DNA from: Bretschneidera sinensis
Taxonomy: Eukaryota; Streptophyta; Magnoliopsida; Brassicales; Akaniaceae
Direction of reading: 5' to 3'
NCBI GenBank assembly: GCA_023935145.1
Contig: CM043700.1
Coordinates: 71,210,120-71,274,119 of the forward strand
DNA length: 64,000 nucleotides
The notes below the pieces were generated by a model that was not told the DNA's origin, made no database searches, and saw nothing but the letters and a program-made list of their open reading frames with translations. Shown piece after piece: positions 41,851 to 52,639 of this stretch (positions within the stretch are counted from its first letter, which is position 1; each line of letters starts with the position of its first letter). A program made the position numbers and the translations under genes.

Positions 41851-42127
41851 TGTGTGATAAGTAGCTATTGAGACCAAAAGTAAAACCATGATTGATTGAC
41901 TTATTTTAGAAAAGATAGCTCGAGTATCTAGTAGAAGCTACGTGTCACAATGTCATTTTACAAGTGGAGAATCCTTTGGATGCCACGTGTTTTGGCATTG
42001 GTTTTAAGTGGTTGTCAATAGTTTTTAAATGTGTTTAAATTTAAAATGTTCAATTAATGTACTGTGTGTTTGAGTTTGAATTAGTAGAATTAGTATTGTA
42101 GTCAAATTAAAGAGGGAACAGTTATTT
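41851..42127. other. unassigned AT-rich DNA
   Basis: No ORF, repeat or known motif supported between the transposon remnant and the start of LTR K. Confidence 0.5.
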
Positions 42128-42437
42128 TGTAGAGACTGGTACCTTAATTGGTATATTTAAATCACGGGGTTATATTTTCAAAGTATAATTGGTGTATAAG
42201 AGGACTTTGAGATTAAATTTAAATTGATATGACTTATTGATTAAGGGGTAAATTAGACATGAGACAAAGGGAAGTATGGTAATAAAAGCTAAGTCAAATT
42301 ATGGAGAAATTGTTTTGAAATAAACTCTTGGGCCTTAGTTAAATTAGCTAGAAAAGGGGAGGAAAGGCTTGCAACTTAATTAAAGTTGGAAAGGAAGGAT
42401 AAAAAGGTAAAATCTAATGTTAGTGTTACTATATAAC
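42128..42437 (+). repeat. Tekay-like LTR K, first part
   Basis: It starts TGTAGAGACTGGTACCTTAATT, which parallels the minus-strand start of H, TGTAGATCCCGGTACCTTGAATT. It is interrupted at 42437/42438 by element C and continues at 55280. Confidence 0.55.
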
Positions 42438-43153
42438 TGATGTGAACCCGTTGAATGGAAATCCCTTGAACCCACAATCAAATTGAAACTTACCCACGAA
42501 AGCCAAGAATCAAGTCAAGATAATTTAGACCCATTGAAATCTTGTTTCAAGAACCTAGATTCGGTGAGAACACCACAAAGGATTTACCTTTAATAAGTTC
42601 TTAGTTGAATCAAGAACAAGTAGAGAAAACTAAAAATTCTTTATGAAGAAAACTTCATTCACGTTCAACTTACCCTCCAAATATTGCTACAAGTGTTTTT
42701 GTACCCCTCCATGAAACCTTAGGGCAGAATAAGGCCTACGTCAATTAAAACACATGGGCTGAACATCTTAAAGCCCAAAACATCCTAAACTACACGCCTA
42801 TAGCTAATAAAAGAAGTCAACTTAATGAATTAAATAGGCCCAAACGCCTACAACCATAGAAATATAAAATAGGTCCACATGCCTATACTTAATAAAATAA
42901 AAAGTCTACACAAAACCACTAGGCTATGCCACCCCCTCTATAGCTTGTATCACATGGATTAAAGTTGGTTCTTCTTCTTTCAAGCCTATCTTGAATGTTG
43001 GGGTCTTGCTCGATAAATTTTTCAAACTCGACCCAAGTGGATTGCACCAATCCTTGCATTGCTTCCTTGATCTTCTTAGCTCTTGGCCTTGTGATTGGCC
43101 CATCTGGAACTTGCAAGTGATCCTTAAGAATCGGTCCACCATGGTGCCCATCA
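42438..43153 (-). repeat. 3' LTR of element C (carries the end of pol)
   Basis: TGATGTGAACCC...GGTGCCCATCA. Bases 42919-43153 hold an open minus-strand frame continuing pol: GPITRPRAKKIKEAMQGLVQ, then FIEQDPNIQDRLERRR, stop at 42919. Confidence 0.88.
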
Positions 43154-44416
43154 TTCCCCCTCTCCTAAAAAAGATTCGACCTCAAATCACCACCTATATC
43201 AAAGGGAGAATGATAAAAAAACATTGAAAGTAGTACAGACATTATACTCACTTGGAAGATCCACTTGATAAGCATTATCATTAATTTTCTCAAGGATTTG
43301 GAAAGATCCATCTCTTCAAGTATGCAATTTAATCCTTCTATGGGCTGAGAATCTTTCTTTGCGAATGTGAACCCAAACCCAATCTCTTGGTTTAAAGATG
43401 ACACGCCTTCGCCTTTTATTGGCTTGGGAAGCAAACTTTTCATTCTTTTGCGCAATTTGAAGCCATACCCTCTCATGAATTGACTTCACCAATTCAGTCT
43501 TCCTATGTCCATCAAAACTACTCATTTCATCAATAGGTAAAGGCATAAAATCTAAAAGAGTAAGTGGATTAAAACCATAAACAATTTCAAAGGGAGAATA
43601 AAAAGTAGCAGTATGCATAGTCCTATTATATAGAAACTCTATAAGTGGAAAATAGTCATCCAAAGTTTTTAAATTCTTTTGAATGACAGTGCGTAAGAGT
43701 TGAGTTAGAGTCCTGTTGATTACTTCAGTCAGTCAGTCAGTCTGTGGATGACAAGTAGTGAAAAATAAAAGTTTGGTACCTAATTTTCCCCACAAAACCT
43801 TCCATAAGTAGCTAAGGAATTTAACATCCCTATAAAAAACAATACTCCTAGGTATGCGAAGGAGTCACACTATTTCCTTAAAAAACAAATCAACTATGTT
43901 TGGGGCATCATCTGTTTTATGGTATGAAATGAAATGTGCCATTTTATTAAATCTTTCCACTACCACAAAAATAGAATCTCTACCCTTTTTTGTCCTAGGC
44001 AGCACCAAAACAAAGTCCATAGATATGTCTACCCATAGCTCACTAGGAACAGGTAAGGGTGTATACAACCCATGTGGTAAAACCTTAGATTTGGCCTTTT
44101 TACATGTAATGCACCTACCACATATTCGAGTGATGTCTCTTCTTATTCTAGGCCAAAAGAAACGTTCATGTAAAATTTCTAAGGTTTTCCTGACAACAAA
44201 GTGTCCCATTAATCCCCCACCATGTGCCTCACGCACCAATAATTCACGCATTGAACAATTTGGCACACACAATTTGCTTTCTTTAAACAAGTAACCATCA
44301 TGCTTGTAAAACTTACCAAATGTCGTTTTATCACATGCCATATACACATCAGAAAAATCAGCATCATTGGCATACATTTCTTTCGCATATTCAAACCCAA
44401 GCATTTTAGCACTCAT
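42919..44416 (-). pseudogene. integrase of element C with LTR-encoded tail
   Basis: The zinc-binding part and core start lie at 44416-43865: [53 protein letters not shown] (first catalytic D), FKEIV, then a frame break near 43864. The middle of the core (43860-43664) is present with frame changes. The C-terminal part 43663-43165 shows LIEFLYNRTMHTATFYSPFE and VIFKPRDWVWVHIRKERFSA. After a TAG the frame enters the LTR: GPITRPRAKKIKEAMQ. The C-terminal chromodomain usual in other chromoviruses is not seen; a basic TRARAKK-type tail replaces it, as in B. Confidence 0.8.
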
Positions 44417-44499
44417 AAAGTAAGAAGTACATACCTCTGTGATAAAGCATTAACAACAATGTTCTCCTTACCTTGTTTGTAACGAATGATATAAGGAAA

Positions 44500-45930
44500 G
44501 ATCTCGATGTATTCCATCTAACAAGCATGTCTCTTATTTAATTTACTTTAACCCTTGAGATGCTTTAATGATTCATGATCGATGTGGATCACAAATTTCT
44601 TAGGCTAAAGGTAGTGCTACCACCTCTCTAGAGCGCGAACAAGAGCATAAAGTTCTTTGTTATAAGTGGGGTAATTCAGGGCCACCCCACTTAGCTTCTC
44701 ACTGAAGAAGGCTATAGGCCACCTATCCTACATCAAAACGGCTCCAATTCCTATTCCTGAGGCATCACATTCAATCTCAAAAGTTTTGTTAAAGACAGGT
44801 AATGCTAACACAGGTGTAGAATATAACCTTTCTTTAATAGTAGCAAATACATTCGCTTGATCAATTCCCCAATGAAATCCAACATTCTTTTTAATTATTT
44901 CAGTAAGTAGTGCAGCAATGGTGCTAAAATCCTTAACAAAACACTTATAAAAGCTAACTAAACTATTAAAGCTTCTTACCTCAGTGATGCCTTTAGGTAA
45001 GAAGCTTTAATAGTAGCAAGAAACTCCTTGATGGCCTTGACTTTCTCTTAATCCACCTCAATACCTTTTGTACTAACCACATAACCAAGAAAAACAACTT
45101 TTTCCATGCAAAAGGTACATTTCTTAAAATTAGTATATAACTTTTCACATCTCAACACATTGAACACATATCTCAAATGCTCAATATGTTCATCTAAGTT
45201 CTTGTTGTACACTAGGATATCACAAAGTACACGACTACAAATTTGCCTATGAACACACGTAATACATGGTTCATTAATCTCATGAAAGTACTAGGCACAT
45301 TTGCAAGTCCAAATGGCATAACCAACCATTCATAAAGTCCATATTTAGTCTTAAAAGCAGTTTTCCATTTATCTCCTCCTTCATTCTAATTTGATGGTAG
45401 CCACTTTTAAGATCTATTTTACTAAAAATACATGAGCCATGCAATTCATCAAGCATATCATCTAATCTAGGAATGGGATGATGATACTTTATCGTAATAT
45501 TACTGACCGCTTTGCAATCAACGCACATCCTCCAAGTCCGATCCTTCTTTGGCACTAGTAGCATTGATACTGCACATGGGCTCATGCTCTCCCTCACATA
45601 CCCATTTCTCATCAAATCTTCAACTTGCCTTTGAAGCTCATTTGTCTCCTCTGGATTACTCCTATAGTCTAGTCGGTTTGGAATAACTGCTCCGGGTATG
45701 AAATCAATTTGATGCTCAATGCCTCTAATGGGCGGTAACTCACTCGGCATCTCCTCCGAAAATACATCCTCGAACTCCTGCAAAAAAGAAACAGCCAAAC
45801 TAGGAAGAGATTGGTTAGTTTCATCAAGATTAAGATAAGATTCTTTGTAAACAAGAAAAATCATAAGCTGATCTGCTAAGAAGGCCCTTCTAACCTCACT
45901 TTCTTTTGCATAAAAACTCATCTTTGTCTT
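44500..45930 (-). pseudogene. reverse transcriptase and RNase H of element C
   Basis: RT begins near 45921 and shows DVFSEEMPSELPPIRGIEHQ, WRMCVDCKAVSNITIKYHHP and [17 protein letters not shown], then a frameshift near 45385. The catalytic block at about 45200-45240 reads VVVYF followed by GTGATATCC where GATGATATCC is expected: one base is missing within the YFDD motif. About 50 bp near 44965-45013 around TAAGAAGCTTTAATAG occur twice. RNase H (about 44860-44560) keeps [31 protein letters not shown] and ALVRALERW with TAG stops. Not functional. Confidence 0.8.
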
Positions 45931-46206
45931 TCATTTTCTCTCTATAGGTTCTCTTTCTTTTTTATCTCGTGGCTCCACTCTCTTTTCTTTATTCTCAATC
46001 ATCTCTTTATTTTCTTTTTCACTTTATCTTTTTCTTGAGGTTTCGACCTCACTCTCATTTTCCTTTACTCTCATTTTTATTTCTTATACTTCGGCCTCAC
46101 CCTTTCTTTTTTGCTCAGTCTCACTTTTCAGCTTTAGTTGGTCTTCATAGACCTGTTTTGGGGTTAAAGGAGTAAGCTTGATTATTTTTTCATCCTTTAC
46201 AAAGCT
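45931..46206 (-). pseudogene. protease-RT linker of element C, left of insertion D
   Basis: Minus-strand frame from 46211: RYSFVKDEKIIKLTPLTPKQ, then VYEDQLKLKSETEQKRKGEA, after which it is broken. It is the direct continuation of VIHDGFRNW at 52171 on, interrupted by copia D. Confidence 0.75.
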
Positions 46207-46211
46207 ATACC

Positions 46212-47044
46212 TATTGGGAAACCATCTCAAGATGCCCAAGTGGTGATCTTCCAAACACCCAAGTATAGAATGACTTGTAATGATCAGAACAGAAACAGAA
46301 ATCAAACAATTAAAGAAAGAACACAAGCAATTTGTTATCGAGGTTCAACAATAGCCTACGTCCCCATGAGTTCCTCCGAACTCTCTGCACTAAATCAATG
46401 AGTTTTTTTTACAGATATAACAACACCTCTTCAAGAATCTCAATTTCTTGAAGAACGAAAGAAAAGAAAACAGAAAGTGATAAGGAACTATTACGAAGCC
46501 CTTCTCCCCAATCTATACTACTCTCTCTCTAAAAAACCAGCGTCTCTTTGAGATCTATTCTAGTGCCTCTCCTGTGTTTTTGTGTCTTTGCACTCTCACA
46601 CTTGCACTTGAATTCTCTTATATAATGATCTTCTGTTTATAACTTGTCTCACGCTTGTGTTGAGATTGAAGCTAGGTGACCCTTTATATAGTGCACCACT
46701 TCTTGAACCTATCTTGAAGACAATCTCAACCCTTAAATCTTGAGGACAAATCAATCATAGCCCTCCAACAATCCTAAGTGATCTTGTGCATTTTGTTCAT
46801 GCCCCACGCACTAGGAGAAGAACACTGAAAATTGGCTTCGGGTGTGCCTTCAAGCCGTGGCTCAAAATAGGGCAAGCTGCAGCCTTGAAGGGGGGAGGCT
46901 TTCTGTCATACTGGAGGACGCAGTTTGGGGTGGTTGTGCCACAGCGCACAGGGCCATGCCATGGCGTGCACACCTTGAGCCGCGGCCTGGAGACCTGATG
47001 TGGAAGCTTTTCAAACCTGTTTAATCCTTAGACAAATACCAACA
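46212..47044 (-). repeat. 3' LTR of copia D
   Basis: Ends at ACCAACA (47044). A TATATAAAGG box on the minus strand lies at about 46682-46690. A GC-rich block at about 46830-47000 with GCCGTGGC/GCCGCGGCC words stands out from the AT-rich rest. No gene. Confidence 0.88.
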
Positions 47045-47240
47045 ATCTCTACCTTTGTCTAAGCAATTAAACCCGAACCCATTATGTAGAAAACTCAGGA
47101 TCCAAACTCAACTTGAGGCACAATATCAACCGACTCCAATCCTAAGAAGTCCAATGCAATGATTGAACTTACTTAGAGGTAGAACCTTGGTGCCTAAATC
47201 TACAAGATTTTCCTCTGTGGCCACCTTGTCCACATGAATG
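47045..47240 (-). other. 3' untranslated end of copia D
   Basis: Between LTR and RNase H; on the minus strand AAAGGTAGAGATTG next to the LTR is the likely polypurine tract. The pol end (GCIHVDKVATEENLVDLGT-like text) is decayed here. Confidence 0.55.
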
Positions 47241-47242
47241 CA

Positions 47243-49274
47243 TCATTCCGTAACATTTTCCCGAATGAAATGATACCGAACATCCATGTGCTTTGTCCTC
47301 TCATGGAACACTGGATTCTTACACAAGTGCAACGCACTTTGGCTATCCGAATACACCACCACCTGCTCTTTCAGGACCTTCAACTCTTCCAACAACCCTT
47401 TGCACCACATAGCCTTCTTTATGGCTTCCATAGCCGCTATGTACTCAGCCTCGGTTGTTGAGAGTGCTACCACCGGCTACAACTGAGCCTTCCAACTTAT
47501 ACAACATCCGTTTAAGTTGAAGAAATAGAAGGTAATCAGTCTTCTTTTATCCCGGTCTGCTCCGTAGTCTGAATCAGCATAACCCTCAAGACAGATGGAC
47601 TTACCCCTCTTCTCATAGACCAGCCCCACATCTGGGATTCCCTTCAAGTACCTCAGTAACCACTTCATCCCAAGCCAATGCTCATTTCTAGGGTTACTCA
47701 TAAATCTGCTAAGAAGACTAATTGCATGAGCAATGTTAGGTCTAGTGCTTACCATGGTGAACATAACTGATCCAACCGCACTAAAGTAAGGGACCTTCTC
47801 CATTTATTTCTTCTCCACCTATGATCTCGGACATTGATCGCTGGAGAACTTGAAATGACCAGCAAGGGAACCTTCACTGGTTTGCTATCTTCCATAGAGA
47901 ACTTAGATATCATATTTTCTATGTAGGAAGTCTGAGAAATCTTTAATCTGTTTCTCTCCCTTTCCTGGATTATACTTATCCCAAGGATCTTCTGTGCATA
48001 GCCAAGATTCTTCATTTCAAACTTCGAATTGAGTTGAGACTTCAACATTTCTATCCTCTCCCTACTTTTACCAACCAGCAGCATATCATTGACATAGATG
48101 AGGATGATCACCATTTCCTCCACCTTGTGCCCCTTGTAGTACAAGCACGAATCATAGTAGCTTCTTATGAAACCAAGCTAATTACAAAGGAATCAAACCT
48201 CTTATTCCATTGCTGAGGTGATTGCTTCAGGCCATAGAGAGATTTCTTCAATTGGCACACCAACTCTCCCTGTTTTCCTTCCTCATAGCCTTCGGGTTGC
48301 CTTATGTAAATAGTCTCATCAAGCTCTCCATACAAGAATGTTGTCTTCACATCCATTTGCTCGATATCCCAATCAAATTGGACCACCATAGCCAATACTA
48401 TCTGTATCGTCTTGTATTTCACAACTAGTGAGAATATTTCAATGAAATCAATGCTTTCTCTTTGTGTGAACCCCTTTGCCACCAACCTAGCTTTATACCA
48501 GACTTCATCCCTTGGAGGCTTCTCTTCTTTGATCTTGTAAACCCATTTACAATCCACAACTCTCTGTTTTTCTGGTTTGGGCACCAATTCCCAAGAGTTG
48601 TTCTTCCTCAAAAAATCTATTTCTTCCTCCATAGCTAGCTGCCACTTTGACGAATCTTTACATTCCATGGCATCCATGTAAGTTTTTGGTTCAACCATCC
48701 CTCATTCTGACTTGCTCCATCAACCCCTTCTAGTTCAGCCTCCTCTTGAGTGTCCTGAGCTTGGCCTTCATCAATGGGCTCTACCTTGTCCGAACCCTCT
48801 TGCCTTCCTTGCTCTACCTGAACTGAATTTTTCTTGATGCTATGCTCCACAAATACTGGACTGGTTTGCTCACTATCCTCTACAAGGTTAGTTTTCTCCA
48901 AATAGGGAAATAACAATTCATTAAAAATTACATCCCTACTTAATATGAGTTTAATTCCTTTTGGTTCTAAGGACCACAACCTATACCCGTTAACCCCATC
49001 ATCATACCCTAGAAACACACATTTTCTAGATCTTGGGCTAAGTTTATCATCCTTTTGATGTGAAAATGTAGCACATCCAAAAGTTCTAAGGTTACTCAAC
49101 TCAAGGGGTTTCCCACTCCACATCTCTTCGGGAGTCTTGAGCTCTAAAGCTCTAGAGGGTGATCCATTAACCAAATATGCATTACCCCCAAAAATATTTT
49201 GGTAAACCGGGCCCAATTAACATGCACCTAACCTTTTCCATAAGGGTCCTATTCATCATCTCAGCAACTCCATT
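47243..49274 (-). pseudogene. RT and RNase H of copia D, with the integrase-RT linker
   Basis: Linker 49216-48635: PEEMWSGKPLELSNLRTFGC, KCVFLGYDDGVNGYRLWSLE. RT 48698-48165: EPKTYMDAMECKDSSKWQLA, KWVYKIKEEK, YKARLVAKGFTQRESIDF, CQLKKSLYGLKQSPQQWNKR. A frameshift near 48165-48144 follows, then 48144-47749 with the catalytic YVDD altered to YVND (IYVNDMLLVG). RNase H: YLKGIPDVGLVYEKRG, ADSDYGADRDKRR, then after frame changes STTEAEYIAAMEAIKKAMWC and HMDVRYHFIRENV. It would make DNA from element RNA; the Asp-to-Asn change alone should abolish that. Confidence 0.85.
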
Positions 49275-49814
49275 TTACTGAGGTGTTTTTACAACCGTTT
49301 TATGTCTAAGAATCCCATTTAAGTCACAGAATTTATCAAAATTCTGATTGTTAAATTCTAAGCCATTATCGGTTTGTAAAGCCTTAACTACCCTACCCGT
49401 TTGAGTCTCAAGCAATTTTTTCCACACCACAAATTTATTCAAAGCATCTGATTTATTTTTAAGCAAATAAAGCCAAACATTTCTTGAATAATCATCAATT
49501 AAAGACAGAAAGTAAATATTACCTCCCTGTATTGGTGTTCTTGTTGGTCCCCAAAGGTCCGAATGAATGTAGTCAAGAATGCCCTTACACTTGTGCACTA
49601 TGGTGTTGAAGCTGACCCGTTGTTGCTTCCCAAGAATGCAACACTCACAGAAATCAAGTTTCTCTACTTTGTCACCACCAAGTAGACCATCCTTGCTGAG
49701 AACTTGCAGGCCCTTTTCAATCATATATCCCAAGCGAGTGTGCCAAAGGGCTGCCCTATCCATCTCAGCCATCAAGCTTGTTGCTTGATCCTTGATTTCT
49801 GTCTCTTCGATCAT
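49275..49814 (-). pseudogene. integrase of copia D
   Basis: The pre-integrase zinc segment (LWHTRLGYMIEKGLQVLSKD, FCECCILGKQQRVSF) is followed by the core with LDYIHSDLWGPTRTP (first Asp) and VVKALQTDNGLEFNN (second Asp). The frame stops at KTPQ*NGVAE: relatives have PQQNGVAE, so CAA became TAA just before the catalytic Glu. Upstream, a TAA at 49815-49817 separates protease from integrase within the same frame; copia E has the same stop. Confidence 0.85.
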
Positions 49815-49817
49815 CTC

Positions 49818-50183
49818 TTAGAGACTATCTTTTATTGCTGCTTTGATCACTACCAAAGATCCCTTGGTTACCTTGATCTTTCCTCCCTCTGCTTTGTATA
49901 TGAACCCCATGGTATCCAGCTGCCCTAATGAGATCAAGTTTCTTCTCAAATCCTGAAGATACCTCACATTCCGCAGCAGCCTTACGACTCCATCAAACAT
50001 CCTTAACTGGATGTCTCCTATCCCTCTCACTTGGCAAGAAGTATCATTCCCTAAGAAAACCATTCCATCATTGGTTTCCTGTAAATTCTTAAACCAATTC
50101 CAGTGAGGGCACATGTGATAAAAACACCGGGAATCTAAGATCCATTTCTCGCTGCCTTGCTTCCTACTCACATTTGAGCACAC
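49818..50183 (-). pseudogene. protease of copia D
   Basis: Copia retropepsin-like region: GSEKWILDSRCFYHMCPHWN, VFLGNDTSCQVRGIGDIQLR and VRYLQDLRRNLISLGQLDTM. The active-site DSG reads DSR (CGG for Gly). Copia E also has Arg here but by a different codon (AGG). The frame ends with a TAA after KAAIKDSL. Confidence 0.8.
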
Positions 50184-51031
50184 AACAATAACATCATCTT
50201 GTTGTTCTCCCTTAGCAACCGAAGCCTCTCCATTATTGGTATGACTTTTGCACTCTTATCCCACATCTTCTTCTTGCAATCTTTCTTCAAATGACCCTCC
50301 TTATTGCAGTAGAAGCATCGCTTCCCTCCAAACTTCGGTTTGGAATGCGATCTCCCATGGCTCTGCCCTCTACCCTTTGATTTCTCCCGGTAGTTGTCAT
50401 GGATGCTACTGCCATACCGAGTTGCTGGCCTTCCTCTAACAAATAACCCTTCTCAACTTGATGCTTCCCTCATCTTGGCCTTGATATCATGAGCCCTTAT
50501 AGCATTTATCACGATTTCCTTGGTTAGTGTGTCTCTTCCATATTCAATTGCATTAATCAAATTATCAAAACAATCGGGAAAAGAATTAAACAAAATAACA
50601 CCCAATTGTTCATCCGAGAATGTTATGCTACAGTTATTCAAATCTTGAACTAGCTTATTAAACACATCAAGATTATATTGCAACTCTTTATTAGGATCCA
50701 TTTTAAAAGTAAAGATTCTTTTAAGAAGATATATCTTATTAGGGAGAGTTTTGGTAAGAAATGACTCATCTAGTTTCTTCCACATGACAGTTGGGTCTTC
50801 CGAGTCTCCGCACTCCCTTATCACACTATCTGACATATGCAAGAAAATGGTGTTGTATGCCACCTTCTTCATCTCAATCCACTGGACCTCTGTGATACTT
50901 GCTGAAAAAGCATCATCTTCTCCAATAGACAAGTCCACTTTCTGTTGCATAAGAACAGCCTTGATCTTCTGCTTCCAAAGGGAAAAGTCTTCCTTTCCAT
51001 CAAACTTCTCAACAATGAAGTTTGAACCCAT
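50184..51031 (-). pseudogene. gag of copia D
   Basis: ATG at 51031-51029. UBN2-type copia gag: VEKFDGKEDFSLWKQKIKAV, LHMSDSVIRECGDSEDPTVM, NKIYLLKRIFTFKMDPNKEL and YGRDTLTKEIVINAIRAHD, to a TGA after MREASS (50453). The same frame goes on to a CCHC knuckle CFYCNKEGHLKKDC (about 50272-50316). A frameshift near 50235 precedes the protease. Gag forms the particle shell. One stop and one shift disable it. Confidence 0.85.
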
Positions 51032-51092
51032 CTTACGGAGAAAATCCCAGATTTATGCAGCACCCACAATTGCTTTCCAACTTTTTCTAAAT

Positions 51093-51188
51093 CTCAAGAA
51101 CATGATTAGAGGTTGATCTTAATACCGTTCTTGAATCACCCTCAAGAACATGATCAGATCTTGATCTTTACTCCGTTCTTGAATCACC
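51093..51188 (-). repeat. two 48-bp tandem repeats in the D leader
   Basis: CTCAAGAACATGAT...GTTCTTGAATCACC at 51093-51140 and again at 51141-51188, with small differences. They lie between gag and the primer-site cluster. Confidence 0.8.
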
Positions 51189-51219
51189 TAAGAAGTTGAT
51201 CTTTAATTCTTGGAGTCTT

Positions 51220-51274
51220 GCTCTGATACCTTCTATTCCAGCTCTGATACCCGCTAACCAAAGCTCTAATACCA
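51220..51274 (-). other. primer-binding site of D in three tandem versions
   Basis: On the minus strand next to the LTR: TGGTATTAGAGC (51274-51263), then GGTATCAGAGC (51251-51241) and again GGTATCAGAGC (51230-51220). Each matches the initiator-Met tRNA primer site TGGTATCAGAGC; the one at the proper place has one mismatch while the two inner ones match their 11 bases exactly. Confidence 0.8.
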
Positions 51275-51275
51275 C

Positions 51276-52170
51276 TGTTGGGAAACCACCTGAAGATGCC
51301 CAGGTGGTGATCTTCCAAACACCCAAGTCTAGAATGACTTGTAATGATCATAACAGAAACAGAAATCAAACAATCAAAGAAAGAACACAAGCAATTTGTT
51401 ATCGAGGTTCGGCAATAGCCTACGTCCTCGTGAGTTCCTCCAAATTCTCTGCACTAAATCAATGAGTTCTTTACATATACAACAACACCTCTTCAAGAAT
51501 ATCAAGTTCTTGAAGAACAAAAGAAGAGAAAATAGAAAGTGATAAAGAACTATTACAAAACCCTTCTCCTAAATCTATACTACTCTCTCTCTAAACAACT
51601 AGCCTCATTTGAGATCTATTATAGTGCCTTTCCTGTGTTTTTGTGTCTTTGCACTCTTACACTTGCACTTGAATTCTCTTGTATGATGATCTTGTGTTTA
51701 CAACTTATCTCACACTTGTGTTGAGATTGAAGCTAGGTGACCCTTTATATAGTGCATCACTTCTTGAACCTATCTTGAAGACAATCTCAACCCTTAGATC
51801 TTGAGGACAAATCAATCATAGCCTTCCAATAATTCTAAGTGATCCTGTGCATTTTGTTCATGCCCCACGCACTAGGAGAAGAATGCTGAAAATTGGCTTC
51901 AGGTGTGCCTTCAAGTCGCGGCTCAAAATAGGGCAAGCCGCGTCCTTGAAGGGGAGATGTTTTCTGTCATGCTAGAAGCCGCGCCTTGGGGTGGCTGTGC
52001 CGTGGTGCACAGGGCCGTGCCATGGAGCGCACACCTTGGGCCGCGACGTACAGCTCCTCCCTCAACTTCTAGACTTTCGGGAGGTTGAGGCGAGCACATC
52101 TTGAGCTGCAGCCTGGAGACCTGATGCTGAAGCTTTTCAAACTTGTTTAATCCTTAGAAAAATTCCAATA
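51276..52170 (-). repeat. 5' LTR of copia D
   Basis: TGTTGGGAAACC...CCAATA. TATA box (minus) at about 51743-51751. The GC-rich word block at about 51895-52100 is longer than in the 3' LTR, with GTCGCGGC, GCCGCGTCC, GCCGCGCC, GCCGTGG and GGCCGCGACG spaced 20-40 bp. Confidence 0.88.
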
Positions 52171-52551
52171 GAACCAATTCCTAAACCCGTCATGAATCAC
52201 CATCCTATCATACTGCCACAGCCTCCCCAACAAAATAGGGCCAGCATGAATAGGAGCTACATCACAAAGCACCTTATCACTATACCTCCTATTGGTAAAA
52301 GCCATCAAAACCTGCTTATTGACCTTGACCTCCCCATATTCATTCAACTACTACAACTTATAAGGTCTAGGATGCTTCAGTAAAGGTAAGTTCAACTTCT
52401 CAACTCTGGTGGTACTAGCTATATTGGTGCAACTTCCCCCATCTATAATCATACTACACACCTTGTTGTTTACATAACATCTAGTATGAAATAAGTTCTC
52501 TCTCTGCTGCTCCATATCATCTACCTTAATTTGCATATTGAGACCACGCAT
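52171..52551 (-). pseudogene. protease of element C, right of insertion D
   Basis: QQRENLFHTRCYVNNKVCSM, the active-site segment IIDGGSCTNIASTTRVEKLN (kept), PLLKHPRPYKL and a stop near 52349. Then GEVKVNKQVLMAFTNRRYSD, VLCDVAPIHAGPILLGRLWQ and VIHDGFRNW at the edge of D. It resumes as RYSFVKD at 46211. Confidence 0.8.
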
Positions 52552-52639
52552 GGAAACAAGAGACTTACCTTCTATGGCACTCCATCATCATCAATAGGAT
52601 CGACCAACTCGGGCATCTCATTACTATCATCCTCACTCT

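Larger units (their letters stand above)
46212..52170 (-). mobile_element. Ty1/copia (Tork/Tnt1-like) element D, inserted in C
   Basis: 5,959 bp with LTRs 46212-47044 and 51276-52170, whose intact ends elsewhere are TGTTGGG...CCAACA (here decayed to TATTGGG and CCAATA). Flanks are ATACC (46207-46211) and GAACC (52171-52175), compatible with a mutated 5-bp duplication. The interrupted gypsy frame (GFRN / RYSFV) rejoins across the insertion. Internal order on the minus strand is gag, knuckle, protease, integrase, RT, RNase H, the copia order. All parts are present but disabled. Confidence 0.88.

Noticed and set aside
46786..47024. GC-rich ORFs in the copia LTR
   Set aside because: They lie in the GC-rich U3 word block; frames are not kept in the two other LTR copies (51895-52100, 60195-60385).
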